A DNA stretch of 64,000 nucleotides from Rhodocollybia butyracea. Taxonomy: Eukaryota > Basidiomycota > Agaricomycetes > Agaricales > Omphalotaceae. Below, piece after piece: positions 40,134 to 52,731 of the stretch (position 1 is the stretch's first letter; each line of letters begins with the position of its first letter). Position numbers and translations under genes: made by a program. The DNA is taken from the NCBI GenBank assembly GCA_015501585.1, contig JADNRY010000011.1, positions 372,001 to 436,000 of the forward strand. Direction: 5' to 3'. Below the pieces are notes generated by a model. That model saw only the letters and a list, made by a program, of their open reading frames with translations. It was not told the origin of the DNA and did no database searches.

Positions 40134-43100
40134 TCAGTTTCCCCCATTCACCAATGTAGCCCGTTTAGATACGAGTCCACCTCGTTTAGGAGCGGGGGTC
40201 CTGGTTGCTTCTGACTCGGCCGTCTTACGCTGCCATTGGTCAATAAGTTTACCAACGCCCTGATATGGCCGTTCGGGAGAAGGAGATCGCGTATCACCAG
40301 ATTGAGCAGGTTCATCCGGTAGTGGGATCGTAGGCTTCCGGGTCGGAAAAGCAATTTGTGAATCCGGTTTCTTTGTCGATATCCGACGTGCACGAGGTGT
40401 TACCATCTCTGAAGGTTCATCGGACGATGCGGAAGACGTCGGGAACCTGTTGTGTGACGGTCGCGGTATCCCAGTAGTTATGAATCGACTTTTTGCAGGA
40501 GTCGAATGCCCGTTTTCTTCTCCAATTATTTGCCCATCTTGTTTTACAGGGGCAGAAGCTTGCGGAGGGGGACTCGTCTTCTCGGGAAGGGATGTTGGTG
40601 CCTTCTGAGAAACAGATCTAGGCGTGTTGTAGGGTATAGGATTAGGGGCAACTATGCCTGTCCGGGCCACAGCATCGATGGCCTCGTATCTCTGCACCAT
40701 ATCGGAGATCGAAGTTCTACGAGCGGTTCGGGGTTGTGGGTTCTCAGGGAGTGTTAATCCAACAGGTAAAGGAGCAGGGGTTCCTGTAGATTTTGAGGGG
40801 AACAGAAACATCGATTGTGGTCGGGAGCGTGAAGAGTTCGAAGAAGTGGGACTCGTGACGTTGCTCTTTGCACTCGACGGAGTTCCAGGCGGTCGACCAG
40901 AGCTGGGAGATGGTACTGGCTTGGGCGAAATAGATCTCCGCCAAGCATTCGTTGGTATAACAGGAGTTGCCAGCGACCGTCGTTTCGCCAAATTGTCCAA
41001 CTTGGGTAACGGCGTCACCGTAGAGCGAGCCATTTCTTTCTGAGTATCGCGCTTCTTGTCAGGACTGACTCTTCCAGCTCCTCCAGCTCCTCCCTTTCCC
41101 CATAAATCAACAAGGTCATGCACCGAGCTCTGTCGACCTTTTCTGCGTTTCTTCGTATCTGAAGATGCGGGGACAGTGCGATCAACATCCTCCGGACCAT
41201 CTTCATCTGCGCTAGATGCTGTGTCAGAAGTCGGAGGTGCAGATGTGTTGACAGGACTCCAGTTTTCGGTCAAATGCTCGACACGGGTTGGCTCAGCAGT
41301 AGTGTCCAGGTCTGGAAACACACGGTGAGCACGCCGAGCTGGAGACTCTGGCTCTCGATGGGGCTGAGGTAGGGATTCGGGGGTGACGGCAATTGCTTCC
41401 TGAATCGGAATGTGGCTCTTCTGTATGTAGGACGCTCTTTTGCTAGGAGAGTCACGCAATATAGGTTGGGATGTCTCAACCGGACGCAGCCTTGGCGCTG
41501 GTGAAATTTCAGAAAGGTCATCTCCTGTCAACCAATCGCGTTGAGACGGCCTGGGAGGGAGACGAGGTGTGACCTCTGTAGGTGGGGTTTGTGAAAGGGT
41601 TTGCGAAAGGGTAGTAGGAGTATCAGGACTATACAATAGTTCTTCATCCCTATTTGGTGGCGCTTTCATGTTTAGAGAGCTCCGATGTTTCCTTATGGAA
41701 TGTCCGCGTGAAATGCTGTGAGCAGAAGGTGTCTTGGTGGCTTTCATAGAGTCTATATTGGATGAATTAGCTCCAGACCGCATAGCTGTACTACTGGCCT
41801 GCTGTGGTCGTAAACCATCCGACCGAGAAGGACCGGGATGAGGCAGGTTCGAAGCACCTGTGCTTGAAGGTTTCGTAGTAACAGGAGGTTTAGTGAGCAA
41901 TTGTGATGCACTGGAACCAAGTTTGGCAGAGTTCGTACCACGCTGCCTATCATGTCTTGGAGCAAAAGATGCATCTAGCTCTTCCAACGAAGGGAATTTC
42001 GACTCCGCAGCAAGTGTATCGGGAGACTGAGGTTGTGATGAGCTAGGTCTTGAAGGAGGTTGTGAACTCCAAGATGACCCGGAAGTACTCGGCTGAAGGG
42101 GAGGGGGGATTAAACCAAGCGATTGTGGTGCCGAAGGTGAAGGCGACGGATATGAAGGTCGAGGTGATGACGAGGCTTTAGGGCCAGGAGAGTTACTCCC
42201 AAACTTTCCATTCGAGTACTGAGTCGCCGATGTAGCTAAACCTGTCCGTAATTTTCTCGCTTCAGCAAGGGTAGGCGCAGGCGCATCCTTCAACGAAAAT
42301 CCTAAACCGTCAAATGCATCTTTCGCCTGCGTGCTAGATGCAGGTTTGGCTGGCTGGTCACTAGTGCGATGAGAGAAAGGCGGTCGTAATGGTACCTTCG
42401 ATCCTGGACTCGGAGAGATTGTTGGCTTCATGATAGCTGTGAAATTTGGGTTGGACTTCCATGGCTGTTCCCCGAAGTCGTCACCAAACCCTCGCTGACC
42501 AGCTTTTGACGTGACATGATCCACAGCCCAAGCATCTTCTTGGGGCTTGTCTGATCGAGTAGATTTTGTGGTGACCGCCTGCCATGCCTTTTCTTCATCG
42601 TCCAACCGATTTGTCTCCTTAGCAGGTTCTGAGGTCTTGGCGGGACTAGTAGACCTGGGAGATGATTCTTTGGACACAGTGGGTCGACCCCTTCTCATTG
42701 GAGCTATTGCTTCAAGGACCTTGTCTCGTGCTTCAACACCAGCATTTCTGGGCAGTGATGACGGTGCTGTACTGGGATTGACGCTATTAACGCTAACGGC
42801 CATGGATGAACTCTGCCGGTACGATATTGTGCTCTGTACAGGATTCGGAGACGGTGACTTTTGCTGGTGTTGAATCCGAGGCGCAAGGGGCTGAGGAGGA
42901 GGTATGTTGTATTGGAATTGAGATTTAGTTCCTCGAAGTCGATGTACTTGAGCAAGTAGTTCAAAGACTGAAGGTCTCTGGGTACCATGCTCACGAAGCA
43001 TAGAAGCTGCAAAGATGATTAGATAGTATTCATTATGAGACGATAGTCACACACCAATCAAGGTGTTCATTTGTGAAGAGTAAACTGGGTACGGTGGAAT

Positions 43101-44043
43101 ACGATATTGCACGTTGAGAATCGCAAGTGGACCATGCTCCTCAAAAGGAGTCGTGTAGTAGCATAATTTATACAGCAAGACCCCGAGCGCCCATACATCG
43201 CTCTTTTCGTCTATTGGCCTTCGCAGATGAGGATCGATCATTTCAGGGGCTCTGTACTGGAGAGTTGTATGTCGATTCAAATCTTCCTCTAGTGCTCGGA
43301 CTTCTTGCATATTCGAGGGCGGTTTTGTCGCTACAGTGGTTGCAGATCCGAAATCACACAGTTTGAAGGACGTGGGGGAAGCTTGTAGAATATTTTCCAC
43401 CTTGAGGTCTCGATGAAGTAGCGGAGGACGCGAGTTGTGCATGTAGGCAACGCCCTCGCACACGTCTACGAATATCTGGAGAATTTCTGCTTCCGTGAGC
43501 CTTTCGCGAAGTCGCCGGTTCATCATGTCGATGATTCCACCACCTAAGAGCTAGCATTAAACATCCCCACAGTAAACATGTGCTATTCAGGCGCACCAGG
43601 GCAGAATTCCATTAAGATGAATACTTCATATAGACCGTTCGCCATTCTGTGCCAAGCAGCGTCAATGAGATGTACTATATTTGGATGGCCTTTCAATAGC
43701 CTCTGCAATAAGAATTCAACGATGCACCGCGATTTCCAGTGCATACGACGTACCATGATGTCAACTTCTTTCTTTACATCGGTCAACATTGCCTCGTTGG
43801 CAACGGCAATTCTCTTGAGAACATGATGTGTCGTGTTGTAGACAGGGGCCGCAGTTCTAACCAGATATACGTGGGCGAAGCCGCCTGAACAAGATTGAGC
43901 AGTTTCCAAATGATGAGAGCGAAATACCCACCTTGAGAAAGGTACCGTTCCACTTGAACGGTGTACTTGTTGACAGAAATTGATTGTCCTGGTACAAGGG
44001 TACCCTTGTTTTGCTGATAGGGAAAGGCCTGCGAGGCATCCAT
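40134..44043 (-). CDS. Ark/Prk/AAK-type Ser/Thr kinase with long disordered tail
   Basis: A kinase of the NAK/Ark family, which phosphorylates endocytic and actin-patch adaptors. The start (MDASQAFPYQQNKGT) leads to the glycine-rich loop (YLSQGGFAHVYLV, completed by an intron at about 43880-43930), the ATP-binding Lys in HVLKRIAV, the HPNIVHLIDAAWH segment, FILMEFCPGGGIIDMM, the catalytic loop LLHRDLKVENIL, DFG in LCDFGSAT, the APE box YRAPEMIDP and DVWALGVLLYKLCY. The domain ends with RPSVFELLAQVHRL. About 900 residues of Ser/Pro-rich, low-complexity sequence follow as one large exon (40134-43001), with repeated short motifs such as LIDQW and LVDLWGKGG that look like binding peptides. Some PxxP sites may bind SH3 proteins. 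The gene converges with the Ctr gene and is divergent from the dehydrogenase (196 bases between starts). Confidence 0.87.
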
Positions 44044-44239
44044 GCCGCCCCAGCCAAAATGCTTGTAGTCTGAAAGCTGAAGTTAGGTACGGAAAGGATA
44101 TGAGGAGCACAGAAGCGCTGGCTCATCAGGTCACGTGCCAATGAACCTTTATTTAATTCATTCCTAAATTGATGTCAACAGCTCACCAGAAACTTCAAGT
44201 TCATCGATTATATTTTGCTTCTTGTCTATACAAGTATCG

Positions 44240-45980
44240 ATGGAACATTTGATTGCAAATACAGTCGGACTTCCGTACTCACGTCCCGCCACCCCTGGGG
44301 CTCACGCTCCAGTGCAAATCGGCTTCATTGGGTTGGGGTCCATGGGTCAGTATGAAATTATGGCTTATCTGTGCAAACTAATATCTCTCTAGGCTATTAT
44401 ATGGCTAGGAATCTGGCCAAGGTAACGAAATCCATTTATACCTCAATCATACTGACTCGTCCTAGCGGGCCACGCATCCAGGAATTCCTCCTTTGCCTCT
44501 CAAAGTCTGGAATCGCACCGCAGAGAAAGCTGCGAAGCTCGAGAAGCAGCTTGGAAAAGAACTAATTGTTGTGGCCAAGAACATCGAAGAGATAGCGACT
44601 ACGTGCGATATTATAATTACAAATTTGGTGAACGATGCAGTAGTCCAAGAAATCTATGAACAATGTGCTAGGTTCCTCAGAGTACGTCCAAGTATAACTT
44701 ATCCAACCTCAGTCTCATGTGTTTCAATTCTGACTCTAGCTTTCTCCTCCAACAAAGAACAAAATATTTGTCGAAACAAGCACGGTTTGTCTTCATCTAA
44801 TACACATTCTTGGCCTCGATCTGATTATTCTTTAGATATTGCCGCCCCTTGCAGGTAATATAGTACTGACAGTGCCCTCGAACACTGATTCATCCTTCCT
44901 ATTCCAGGCGAACTTGATCAACTCATCTCCGGTCTTGCTCACTCTCACTTTATCAGTTGTCCTGTATTTGGCAGACCCAATGTCGCTGATAAAGCTCAGC
45001 TTCTAATTGTGAAATCATCCAAAACTACTAACCTGTCCGAATCGCATTGATCAGTATATAGGTTATGGCCGGCGATTACCGTTCCAAGAAAGAGGTGGCA
45101 TATATCCTTGTTCCTGCTGTAGGTATGTTAGTAGTTATATCTTTTTGCCTGTATTCATTCGCTCAACGCACGACAGGCCGCAAGGTCGTCGACCTTGGAG
45201 AGAATGTAGAGAAAGGTCAGCAAAAGTTTATTTTTACAGTATTATCCTTTACAATTTGTGATAGCTCCCACCTTCAAACTTCTCGGAAATTCGATGATTC
45301 TGGGCGCTGTGGAAGTCATTGCTGAAGCATATACACTTGGTAGCTCCATGAAGTGTTTCCCAAGCTACCACTAAAAGAATGACTACTTATAATTAGGCGA
45401 TAAAGCAGGCATCGAAGCTGAACGAATCAGAGATCTGATTGGAGGTATGCAGTGGTATTTGGTTGAGGATTCAAGCTAATTATTATCTGGAGACATCCTA
45501 CCTGCGCCTGGGTATGTGTTTTAGATACCTCCCATTGTATATACACTAATAGATACTTCAGTCTCATGGGCTACAGCGATCGAATGTGTCGGGACGACTA
45601 CGATGGTGTTGATGGCTTCTCCCTTGAAGGTGGCATCAAGGATGCTTCGTTCGTATTAGTTTGAATATCACTCTATGCAGATACTCAACCATGATTAGTC
45701 ACATCCGTCGCCTTACTGCTCAGTATAATGCGCCCATGCCAGTCATTGACATCGCGCACCAGCGATTGGTAACTGCTCGTGCTATACACACAGCTCAGAA
45801 GGAGGAGGGGACACAAAGCCTGGATCTTCTGGATTGGACCTCGATCATCGCAGGTTCGCGTGTTGCAGCCGGATTACGACCCTTTGACAGCAGAAAGGTA
45901 AGCTGTTGTCTGCAAATTCCCGTTGACTGGCGCTCAGCACTATGATGTTATAGCACAAGGCTGTAGTTGAGGAGGCATGA
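44240..45980 (+). CDS. Beta-hydroxyacid dehydrogenase (6PGDH/HIBADH-like)
   Basis: An NAD(P)-dependent oxidoreductase of the beta-hydroxyacid dehydrogenase family, substrate unknown. The start (MEHLIANTVGLPYS) leads to the Rossmann motif GFIGLGSMGYYMARNLA across an intron (44345-44392 region). LKVWNRTAEKA, ITNLVND, FVETSTIYP and SCPVFGRP form the substrate-binding stretch; LLIVMAGDY follows. The second domain shows LLGNSMILGAVEVIAEAYTLG and a catalytic Lys in GGIKDASHIRRL. The C-terminus is HKAVVEEA after the last intron. The exons are short and many (about ten). It is close to but not the same as classical 3-hydroxyisobutyrate dehydrogenase (PVFGRP instead of PVSGG). It converges with the RidA gene with only 49 bases between stop codons, so 3' UTRs probably overlap. 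Confidence 0.87.
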
Positions 45981-46029
45981 ACGTATATGAACGATAAGAC
46001 TAGCATTCATATATGATAATTGTATTTCA

Positions 46030-46560
46030 CTACTTTGGTATTTCTGCTGTACATTCGATCTCGAAATCAGCCCCCATAGGGAGTGATGCAACACCGATAC
46101 ATGTACGCGCTGGCATCTTCCCTTTGTCCCATTGTGAGTGAGTATAGGCAGGGCGTCGGAAGGAAATATTTAAATAATTATACCTCTGCATGGGTGCAAA
46201 ATCCCGAGGCATGTTGGTTAGGTAAATATTAGCCTTTACGATATGCTCTAAACCAGATCCAGCCGCCTTCAAAATGACTGCAATATTTTCTAGAGCTGCG
46301 CGCTGCAATGAAGAGCATTCAAGTTAGCTTGGCCACAGCCACAAGAAACTCACAGTTTGAGCTTTGACGTCACCGACCAGCTTGAAGTTCTTGTCACATC
46401 CAATGTTGCCGGAAACATAGATAGTCTCCTTTGAGTTTGAGATAACGGCTTGATCTATGTAATGGCAATCAGTGTAAAATCGACAATGAGTTCAATTCGC
46501 TGAAATACAAAACACAGGCAAGACGGGATTAGCGTCCGAGGTATAGACGAATTCAGGCAT
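46030..46560 (-). CDS. RidA/YjgF/YER057c family protein
   Basis: A small trimeric reactive-enamine/imine deaminase family member. The start (MPEFVYTSDANPVLP) is joined by an intron (46450-46510 region, GTGTTT to ACATAG) to YQAVISNSKETIYVSGNIGCD. It continues KNFKLVGDVKAQTRAALENIAVILKAAGSGLEHIVKANIYLTNM and RDFAPMQ, and ends with PARTCIGVASLPMGADFEIECTAEIPK. The invariant Arg of the RidA active site is present in PARTC. A stretch between RDFAPMQ and WDKGKMPARTC is about ten residues longer than usual and may hide an intron that I could not place in frame. Confidence 0.88.
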
Positions 46561-47484
46561 GGTCGAAGGACGAAGCTCAAGATGGTGCAACAACTTAGTC
46601 ACAACCAATTTGGAACATACTGATACGCAGCTTCCGTTGGCTCGAGGTCGGAAGAAAGACAAACAGCGCCAGAGAGACAAAGCTCTGGACAGCCATTCCA
46701 GACCCTATTCCAGACCACATATCCATTTCCTCCTCCAAAAGCAGCTCAGATTCCTCCAGTTCATTTAGCGATTAGGATGGAGGTGTCAAATCTCAGGAAG
46801 TGAAAACGACAGGAATTATACTGACAGACAACAGAGAGCGGGAGCGATTTGGATGTTACCGCTATCGGATGACGCGTAAAAGTTGACAGAAACCGAAGGG
46901 AGCAAAGCAGATTGAATCCTGGAGAAAAGAGGCTGCCGCCGAACTAAAGTCTCTGAAGGAATGAACATCTTATAGGACTGACACCTTGTGCCCCCTCCGT
47001 AGCCAACAAGCGCCTCTGTATCATCTTGCCTGTCCCTGCCTCTCATCGTCCGCAACTTCCTCCCTTCAATGACTTCATGCATAACATGGCGGGGTACAAG
47101 CTTCCTCCTCTCATCATGTCTGGCACTTCTCACAATGCGCCTGTCCCTGGGACCGATCACACCCCTGATGCTACTGGGACCGGCCCTGACCGGCCACACT
47201 GCGTCTGACATCCCAGAAGGTAAGTATATTCAAGTTGGCCGTGTCTATCTATCTTTGTACAAGGAAATTACCATGGTGCCAGACGATGGGAAGAAAGAAG
47301 TGGGAAAAGTACATTGGCTTACAGTTTTGTCCTATCAGATAAGAACAAGAGTAAAATTACCGAAGTCAGTTCACTTGTTCCATGACTGCACCACAAGGTA
47401 AACAAATTAATTAGTTCTGAGTAACGGTTATACTTTTTGCTGATGGACCTAGCCAATACTAGTAGTACTACTAAAAGAAGGGTG
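46561..47484. other. Intergenic, no gene supported
   Basis: Overlapping open frames on both strands (46816-47211 - and 47026-47401 +) have no recognisable motif. The plus frame from 47069 starts with a hydrophobic, Leu-rich stretch, but its upstream context is not convincing. The GC-rich stretch at about 46980-47220 is the only compositional feature. Confidence 0.45.
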
Positions 47485-50014
47485 CTATATCCCAAGATCC
47501 CTTCGATATTGTATGAAAGCAATCAGATTGTCGCGAACCTCGTCCCCACGCCTTCGAAGATCTTTCCCTCCGGGTTTCTTCCTGTCGATACCCTTCACAG
47601 CTTTTCGTATATTTTCAACGCTCGACACGAGAACTGCCAACATGTCACCTTGACGGAAGTTGATGTCGTATGGAACTGTCTCGTCGGAGTAGATATCAAT
47701 CAGCGCCGATGCAGCTTGTATGATAGATTCAGTGTTTGTAGGGGAGGCAGAGGAGGTTGTAGGAAGGAGGGATATTAAGTAATTGGCGATAATCTAGGCA
47801 ACGAGGGATAATCAGCTTATGACGCTCAAGAGGTTGAAGGAATCCTTTCCTGGTTACTCGATATTGATTGTGGATCTTGTGCGAGGCATTCTAGGGCACC
47901 TATGCATTTTACTTTTGTTGCTTCATCTGACGTACTGTCGCAGAAACGAATTAAGACTTGTATTTGCTCTTCGGTCGGAGACTGCAAAGATGGTCAAACA
48001 TCGAAAAAATACCGCAGACAACGACATTCCACTCACTAAAACTCCCTTCCAAACAACCGCTACTCCCCATAAAACGCCGACTCCAATCTCCCACATTTGC
48101 AATCTCTTTTCCTGCCCCAACCCCAACTCGGTTCCAACGACGCCGAGGGAGCTCCAAACTTCATTCCATACTTTACGTCCCGCTTCGATATCCGCGGAAA
48201 TTGAGGGATTAGGAGATGTAGCAAGTGCAAGGAATATGTTATTCAAACACTCCATAGCGCCTATATGGATAGCGCTTAAGACCGATGTAGTGGGAGGGTG
48301 AGGTGATGGGGCCGCGAGAGGGGGAAACGAAAGGGAAGTAGGTTGAATCAAAGACAGCAAAGACGGTACAAGAGAGGGCAGTAATGTCACACCGGCCTTG
48401 ACATTTATGTCATCCATAGCTGTGGACGATAATGAGTGCAAGAATAAGCGTTGAGTATACACTTACTTGGCTCGTCATCTTCCATGACTTCATCTTCATC
48501 TTCGCCTTCATTCTCATCCTCTTCAGCGCCCGCAGAGGGATCTGGAAGTGTGGCGCAAACTACAGTCAAGATTTCCAAAGCCAAATGTACTGTCCGTAGA
48601 TTTCCTTCCAGTTGTTCCAATTCTATATCGTAGGTAGATTTATGGTCGGATTTTGGAGTATGCTTGAGAGATAGTTTCTCAATTTGAGGATCGGCCGCCT
48701 ACGTACGTTGGCACTTGAAAACGACATTGGAGCAACGATGAAGGCTTACCAGCGCGTCTACCAGCAGTTGCGCGCGCTGTGCGGCGTCCGGAAGTGATAC
48801 AGAAGACACTACCGGTTGTAGCAAAGGTAGAACGATGTCTTTGTCAATGTCGCCCGATGAAGCGACAGAAGACGGTAACGGTGAAATGTTACGAATTATT
48901 CCTGGATCAGGTGGTATGAGAAGACTGTGACCGATATTTGGTATAGGCCATACCTGCGCTCAAAACCCTAAGGGTAGTCTGTCGGTGATCATTCAGGTCT
49001 TTACCTTTGCCATTTCCATGCTGGTCGGATGATTGTGCAATGGTAAGTAAACAGGACATATATCCTGCGACTGATTTAAGGCTAGAGATTGCTGGATCAT
49101 TATCGTCGGTTAAGACATACAAACACTGCGCTGACAAAGGTAATAATTAGTGGTATTCAGGAAACAGAATATGACTATGTATACCAGCAGCAAGAACAGG
49201 GGCGATATGCAGCTTGTCTCGCGAACCCAAGAAGGACATCAGGAATGGGATCAAGTCAATCGAGTTGATTGCGTTGAGTGCTTTGTTCGAAGTCTCTCTG
49301 GAAAAAGTGAGTACATGACTCAACAGGCAGAAGAAGAGCATACGATAAACACCAAAGCGTTGTAATAACGTTATCAGCGAAATCATACATCAGCCGTTGA
49401 GCATTTTCAGGAGCCGTTTTCGGGTTTTCCAGGTATTGCGAGAGTACTTCAGAAACCTAAGTTCTGCTCGTGAGCAACTAGTAGATCGGAGACGTCACAA
49501 TAATCACTTTGGGAATGAAAGTTTTCAAAGGTGTGAGGATGTTCTTGTTATACATTTCCGCACAGATATCATAGCCTCCATCGATGCATAGATTTCTAGT
49601 TTTAAAGAGTTTTAGCCAAGAATATTCGATAAAATATAGACATACCTCAAAGCACCCATAGCTTCCACCATGACCTCGTCTTCACTGTCTGTAAGCCTTG
49701 ATATAAGTGCACCAACAACATTTTTTCCTTGTAATAAGCGTCGAGTTGAGGGGTCATTCTGAATTAGATTTGAGACGGCAACGCAAGCCCACTTCCTATC
49801 CGAAGCATCTGGACTTTCCATCTAGCTTGCACAAGCACTTAGCAATTCGTCAGATACTGTCCAATAATATGCACACTTTTTGGATGATTGGCAGAATTGC
49901 TTCATTTTTAGTGGACGTCGAGGAAGCAGAAGCTAGTCCTTTTGGTAGATGAGAGTCAGGTACCCGTACTGGATTATGCCGACGCATAGCTCTTTTCTTC
50001 TGAGATTTGCCCAT
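47485..50014 (-). CDS. SYO1: Syo1/HEATR3-type ribosomal protein import adaptor
   Basis: A HEAT/armadillo adaptor that in yeast co-imports Rpl5 and Rpl11 into the nucleus for 5S RNP assembly. The start gives MGKSQKKRAMRRHNPVRVPD, the basic N-terminal signal seen in Syo1. The first repeats show KMESPDASDRKWACVAVSNLI and VVGALISRLTDSEDEVMVEAMGALRNL. An acidic insertion (EDENEGEDEDEVMEDDEP, about 48480-48535) corresponds to the acidic loop of Syo1 that binds Rpl11. The C-terminus shows LIDIYSDETVPYD, VSSVENIRKAVKGIDR and LRRRGDEVRDNLIAFIQYRRDLG, ending at the TAG at 47485-47487. Many introns; internal ones were not all fixed. Role follows from family knowledge plus the acidic loop and is not shown by context. 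Confidence 0.87.
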
Positions 50015-50926
50015 TTTTTGAAGGGTGAATCGATGATCAAGGATGGGAACAAAAAAATCAGCTGGGTTGGTTGAGTAAGCACGTATGTGTACGCGCGCCT
50101 AATAACTCTCTCCAGATTGAAGACCTAACGTACTGCAGCCTGCCATGAAAAATGCAAGAACCGAAAATCACGGCTTCAGCTTCCTTCTCAGGCTTTTTCG
50201 GTTTCTCTTCACACTCCTGAGTCCTGAGAAACTATCGATGATTATTAATATCCTGCATCCTGTGAAACTCGGACGCAACTATCTTTAGCGAAATTGCAAG
50301 GTATTTTAGATCTGCAACTTCACAAGCACAAGCACGCGTATATCCTTTAATAGCTCCCCAATATGTTTCAACGGCACCGGTACCGCGCCACTGGTAACTT
50401 TACATGGGAAATATCACAGCTCTTGACAATGTACCTTCCAAGAATCTACACCATCCTTGCCTATCTAGGAAAGATGAATGCAGGATGTATGTACATACAA
50501 AAATGTTATCGCAGCTCTAATCCCATGAATCGAATCGACACTGATTGTGTTTACTATGTCCATTAATGTTATCTCAGTACTAAACCCATGAATCGAATCG
50601 ACGCACCCTATAAACTCTCAATTTGCATGGTTTTTGTAAATGGGGGGCCGTTGTAGGCCGTGGCCATAAGTATTATGAACTATGATCTTGTGACAGCGTT
50701 AGATATTGGATACAGATACGTATGTTAAGTACTCGAAATAAAACGAAAAATAGAGCTTCAGTATGCAAGAAAGAGTAAGTGTCTACTCGTAGATGGCTAC
50801 AATTGATGAGAATACTCAAAAAGAAAGAATTGGAGGCAAACGAAAGTGTGGTGCATTGGAGAAAACGGAGAACGTCCCGAGATCCATGGTTCTTCCCGAT
50901 AATCTCCCATCCGGCTCTGCCATCGT
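50015..50926. other. Intergenic, AT-rich, with a short direct repeat
   Basis: No coding frame. It includes the promoter of the Syo1-like gene on its left and the 3' region of the membrane protein gene on its right. A pair of 37-base direct repeats is the only structured element seen. Confidence 0.6.
50503..50602 (+). repeat. 37-bp imperfect direct repeat, 63-bp period
   Basis: Copies at 50503-50539 and 50566-50602 match at 33 of 37 positions by eye. The 3' half (CCCATGAATCGAATCGAC) is identical in both. It lies in non-coding DNA and could be a mini-satellite seed. Confidence 0.85.
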
Positions 50927-52731
50927 TCAGGGCATCATCTCATGGTCGTGCGCTTGAGATTCTTCTCCAGTATGCACTAGGTCCAAGGTACATACTGGTT
51001 CCGTAAGGCTGTCCTCTTGACTATGGGTGGAATTTGTCTCGTCTGTGAGTAGGAATGGAGCACTCGGTTGGTGTGAGTGAGAGATTGTATTTTGGGGTTC
51101 AAACGGTGGGGCGCTGGGACCTTCATCTGGTGCGCTAGGCTCAAACGGTGGAGCACTTGGACCTGCGTCAGGTTCAACGTCCAGGAAGCCTTGATCGTAC
51201 TCGTATAAGGAACCATACGGTCGGTCCGAATGGTAAGAATACGAATAATGATCCAGTTCTTTACCCTTGGAGGTAGGAGGGGAAGGAAACGGCATGGCGT
51301 CGAAGTTGGAAGATTGAGAATACGGATCGGAATGAGAGTCTGAAGTTCCAACGGTAGATGTAGGATCTCGCCGGTGAACGAAATCAGACAACTCTTCATC
51401 TCGCCAGACTGGAGCGAAAACAGAGCTGCTTAATATACCGGACCCCTCTGGCGCACTACTAAGTTGATTCAACTGCTCCAAAACAGTCTTGTCGTCGGTA
51501 GCTAGGTGCGCCATGAGGTGAGGACGATATGTCAGTGATTGATGTTCACTACACATCTCTGAAGTAAGAGATGACACGGATGTCCTTCTTGATTGAAGGT
51601 TAGAGCTGGGAGAAGATGGCGTAGAACGGGGATGATAGGAGCCGGGATGCAACAGAGTGTGGTCAATGGATTGTATAGGGTAGGCGGGTGGAGATGATAG
51701 TTGCAATGGTGGTGGAGGACGTTCGTCTGCTGTACACTCGCGCTCGTCTGCTGCATCGAGAGGAGCATCATCATGGACTACAGGCTCGGAGCATACCAAA
51801 GACAGAGAAGAACGTTCGGATGCCGGGGTCTCGATGACTGATGGAAGCGTCGGCGAAAGGTCGAGCTCACTGTCGGAGTGCTGCTGTATCGTTCTCCGTT
51901 TGCCCCTGCGTTGACGAAATGTATATCGAGCATTGGCCTTCCAACGAGCAGTTGCCTTTGCCAGCACTTTCTGCTTCATTTTGATCTCCTTCTCGACTAC
52001 CGCATGGACATTATCGCCGACAGTGCCCTTGGGTGGCCGTTTCTCGACATCCCTCGTACGCTTCGTGCGTTTTCTCCAGATGACACTACATATGATGACG
52101 AAGCAGATTGTGAATGCTAGTGAAAGCGAAACGGTTAAGATCACTATGACTGTGGCGTGCTTTTCTTGTGATAATTCAAGCTTCCACCCAGGAGGTAACG
52201 AGGCTATAAAGGCAGATTGTGAAGCGCTTTCATCTGAAGTTGGACTAGGGTCTACAGTGTCGTCGGCGCCTGCAGTTGGTAAAGTCGCTGAGGTCGTTGT
52301 GGGCATGTAACCGCAATCCTGCGGAGATAAACTAAATAAAATGCGAGGTTTCTTTATAGAATGAAACGTACAGCACACATTGTATGCCCATACAAAGTCC
52401 AGCTAGCTTTCCTCCAAACACCGTCAGGTCCTGGGGTGAATCTATCTGGTACCCGTCTCTTGCGCTTGACTGTGTTACTCGGCTCGTTTACAGCGCGTTT
52501 GGAAGGAAAGTCGTCTGTACGTTCATCCTCTACGCCTGGACACAGAAATTTCAGCGCAATAGGGCTGGCGCTAGCCGAAGAAGAGCCGACAACGGTCGCC
52601 AGTAATGAAAGTACAGTCGAGGAAGGCGAAATTGTATATCGTTGTGGCCGTCGTCGCCGCCGTCGTTCACTGCAACCAGCACGTGAAATAGCACTTGATG
52701 ACGATGTGGAAGGCTCTGGCACTAAGAGCAT
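50927..52731 (-). CDS. Single-pass membrane orphan, Ser/Thr/Pro-rich
   Basis: I do not recognise this protein. Exon 1 (about 52371-52731) begins MLLVPEPSTSSSSA, contains a hydrophobic stretch STVLSLLATVVGSSSASASPIALKFLCPG and ends at a GTACGT donor after HTMCA. Exon 2 starts DCGYMPTTTSATLP and has a strong transmembrane helix (ATVIVILTVSLSLAFTICFVIICSVIW) followed by basic residues (RKRTKRTRD), so the long C-terminal part is cytosolic. That part has a polybasic run (RRGKRRT) and two adjacent copies of APPFEPSAPDEGPSAPPFEP-like sequence (about 51100-51165). Its layout recalls fungal membrane sensors with a short ectodomain and a disordered cytosolic tail. Whether exon 1 starts at 52731 or upstream is open. 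Confidence 0.65.

Noticed and set aside
40506..41043. Several plus-strand ORFs inside the kinase tail
   Set aside because: Antisense of a long low-complexity Ser/Pro exon; compositional bias alone keeps the opposite frames open.
46816..47211. 131-codon minus-strand ORF
   Set aside because: No motif; Arg-rich reading of a GC-rich patch, and an equally long plus-strand frame overlaps it.
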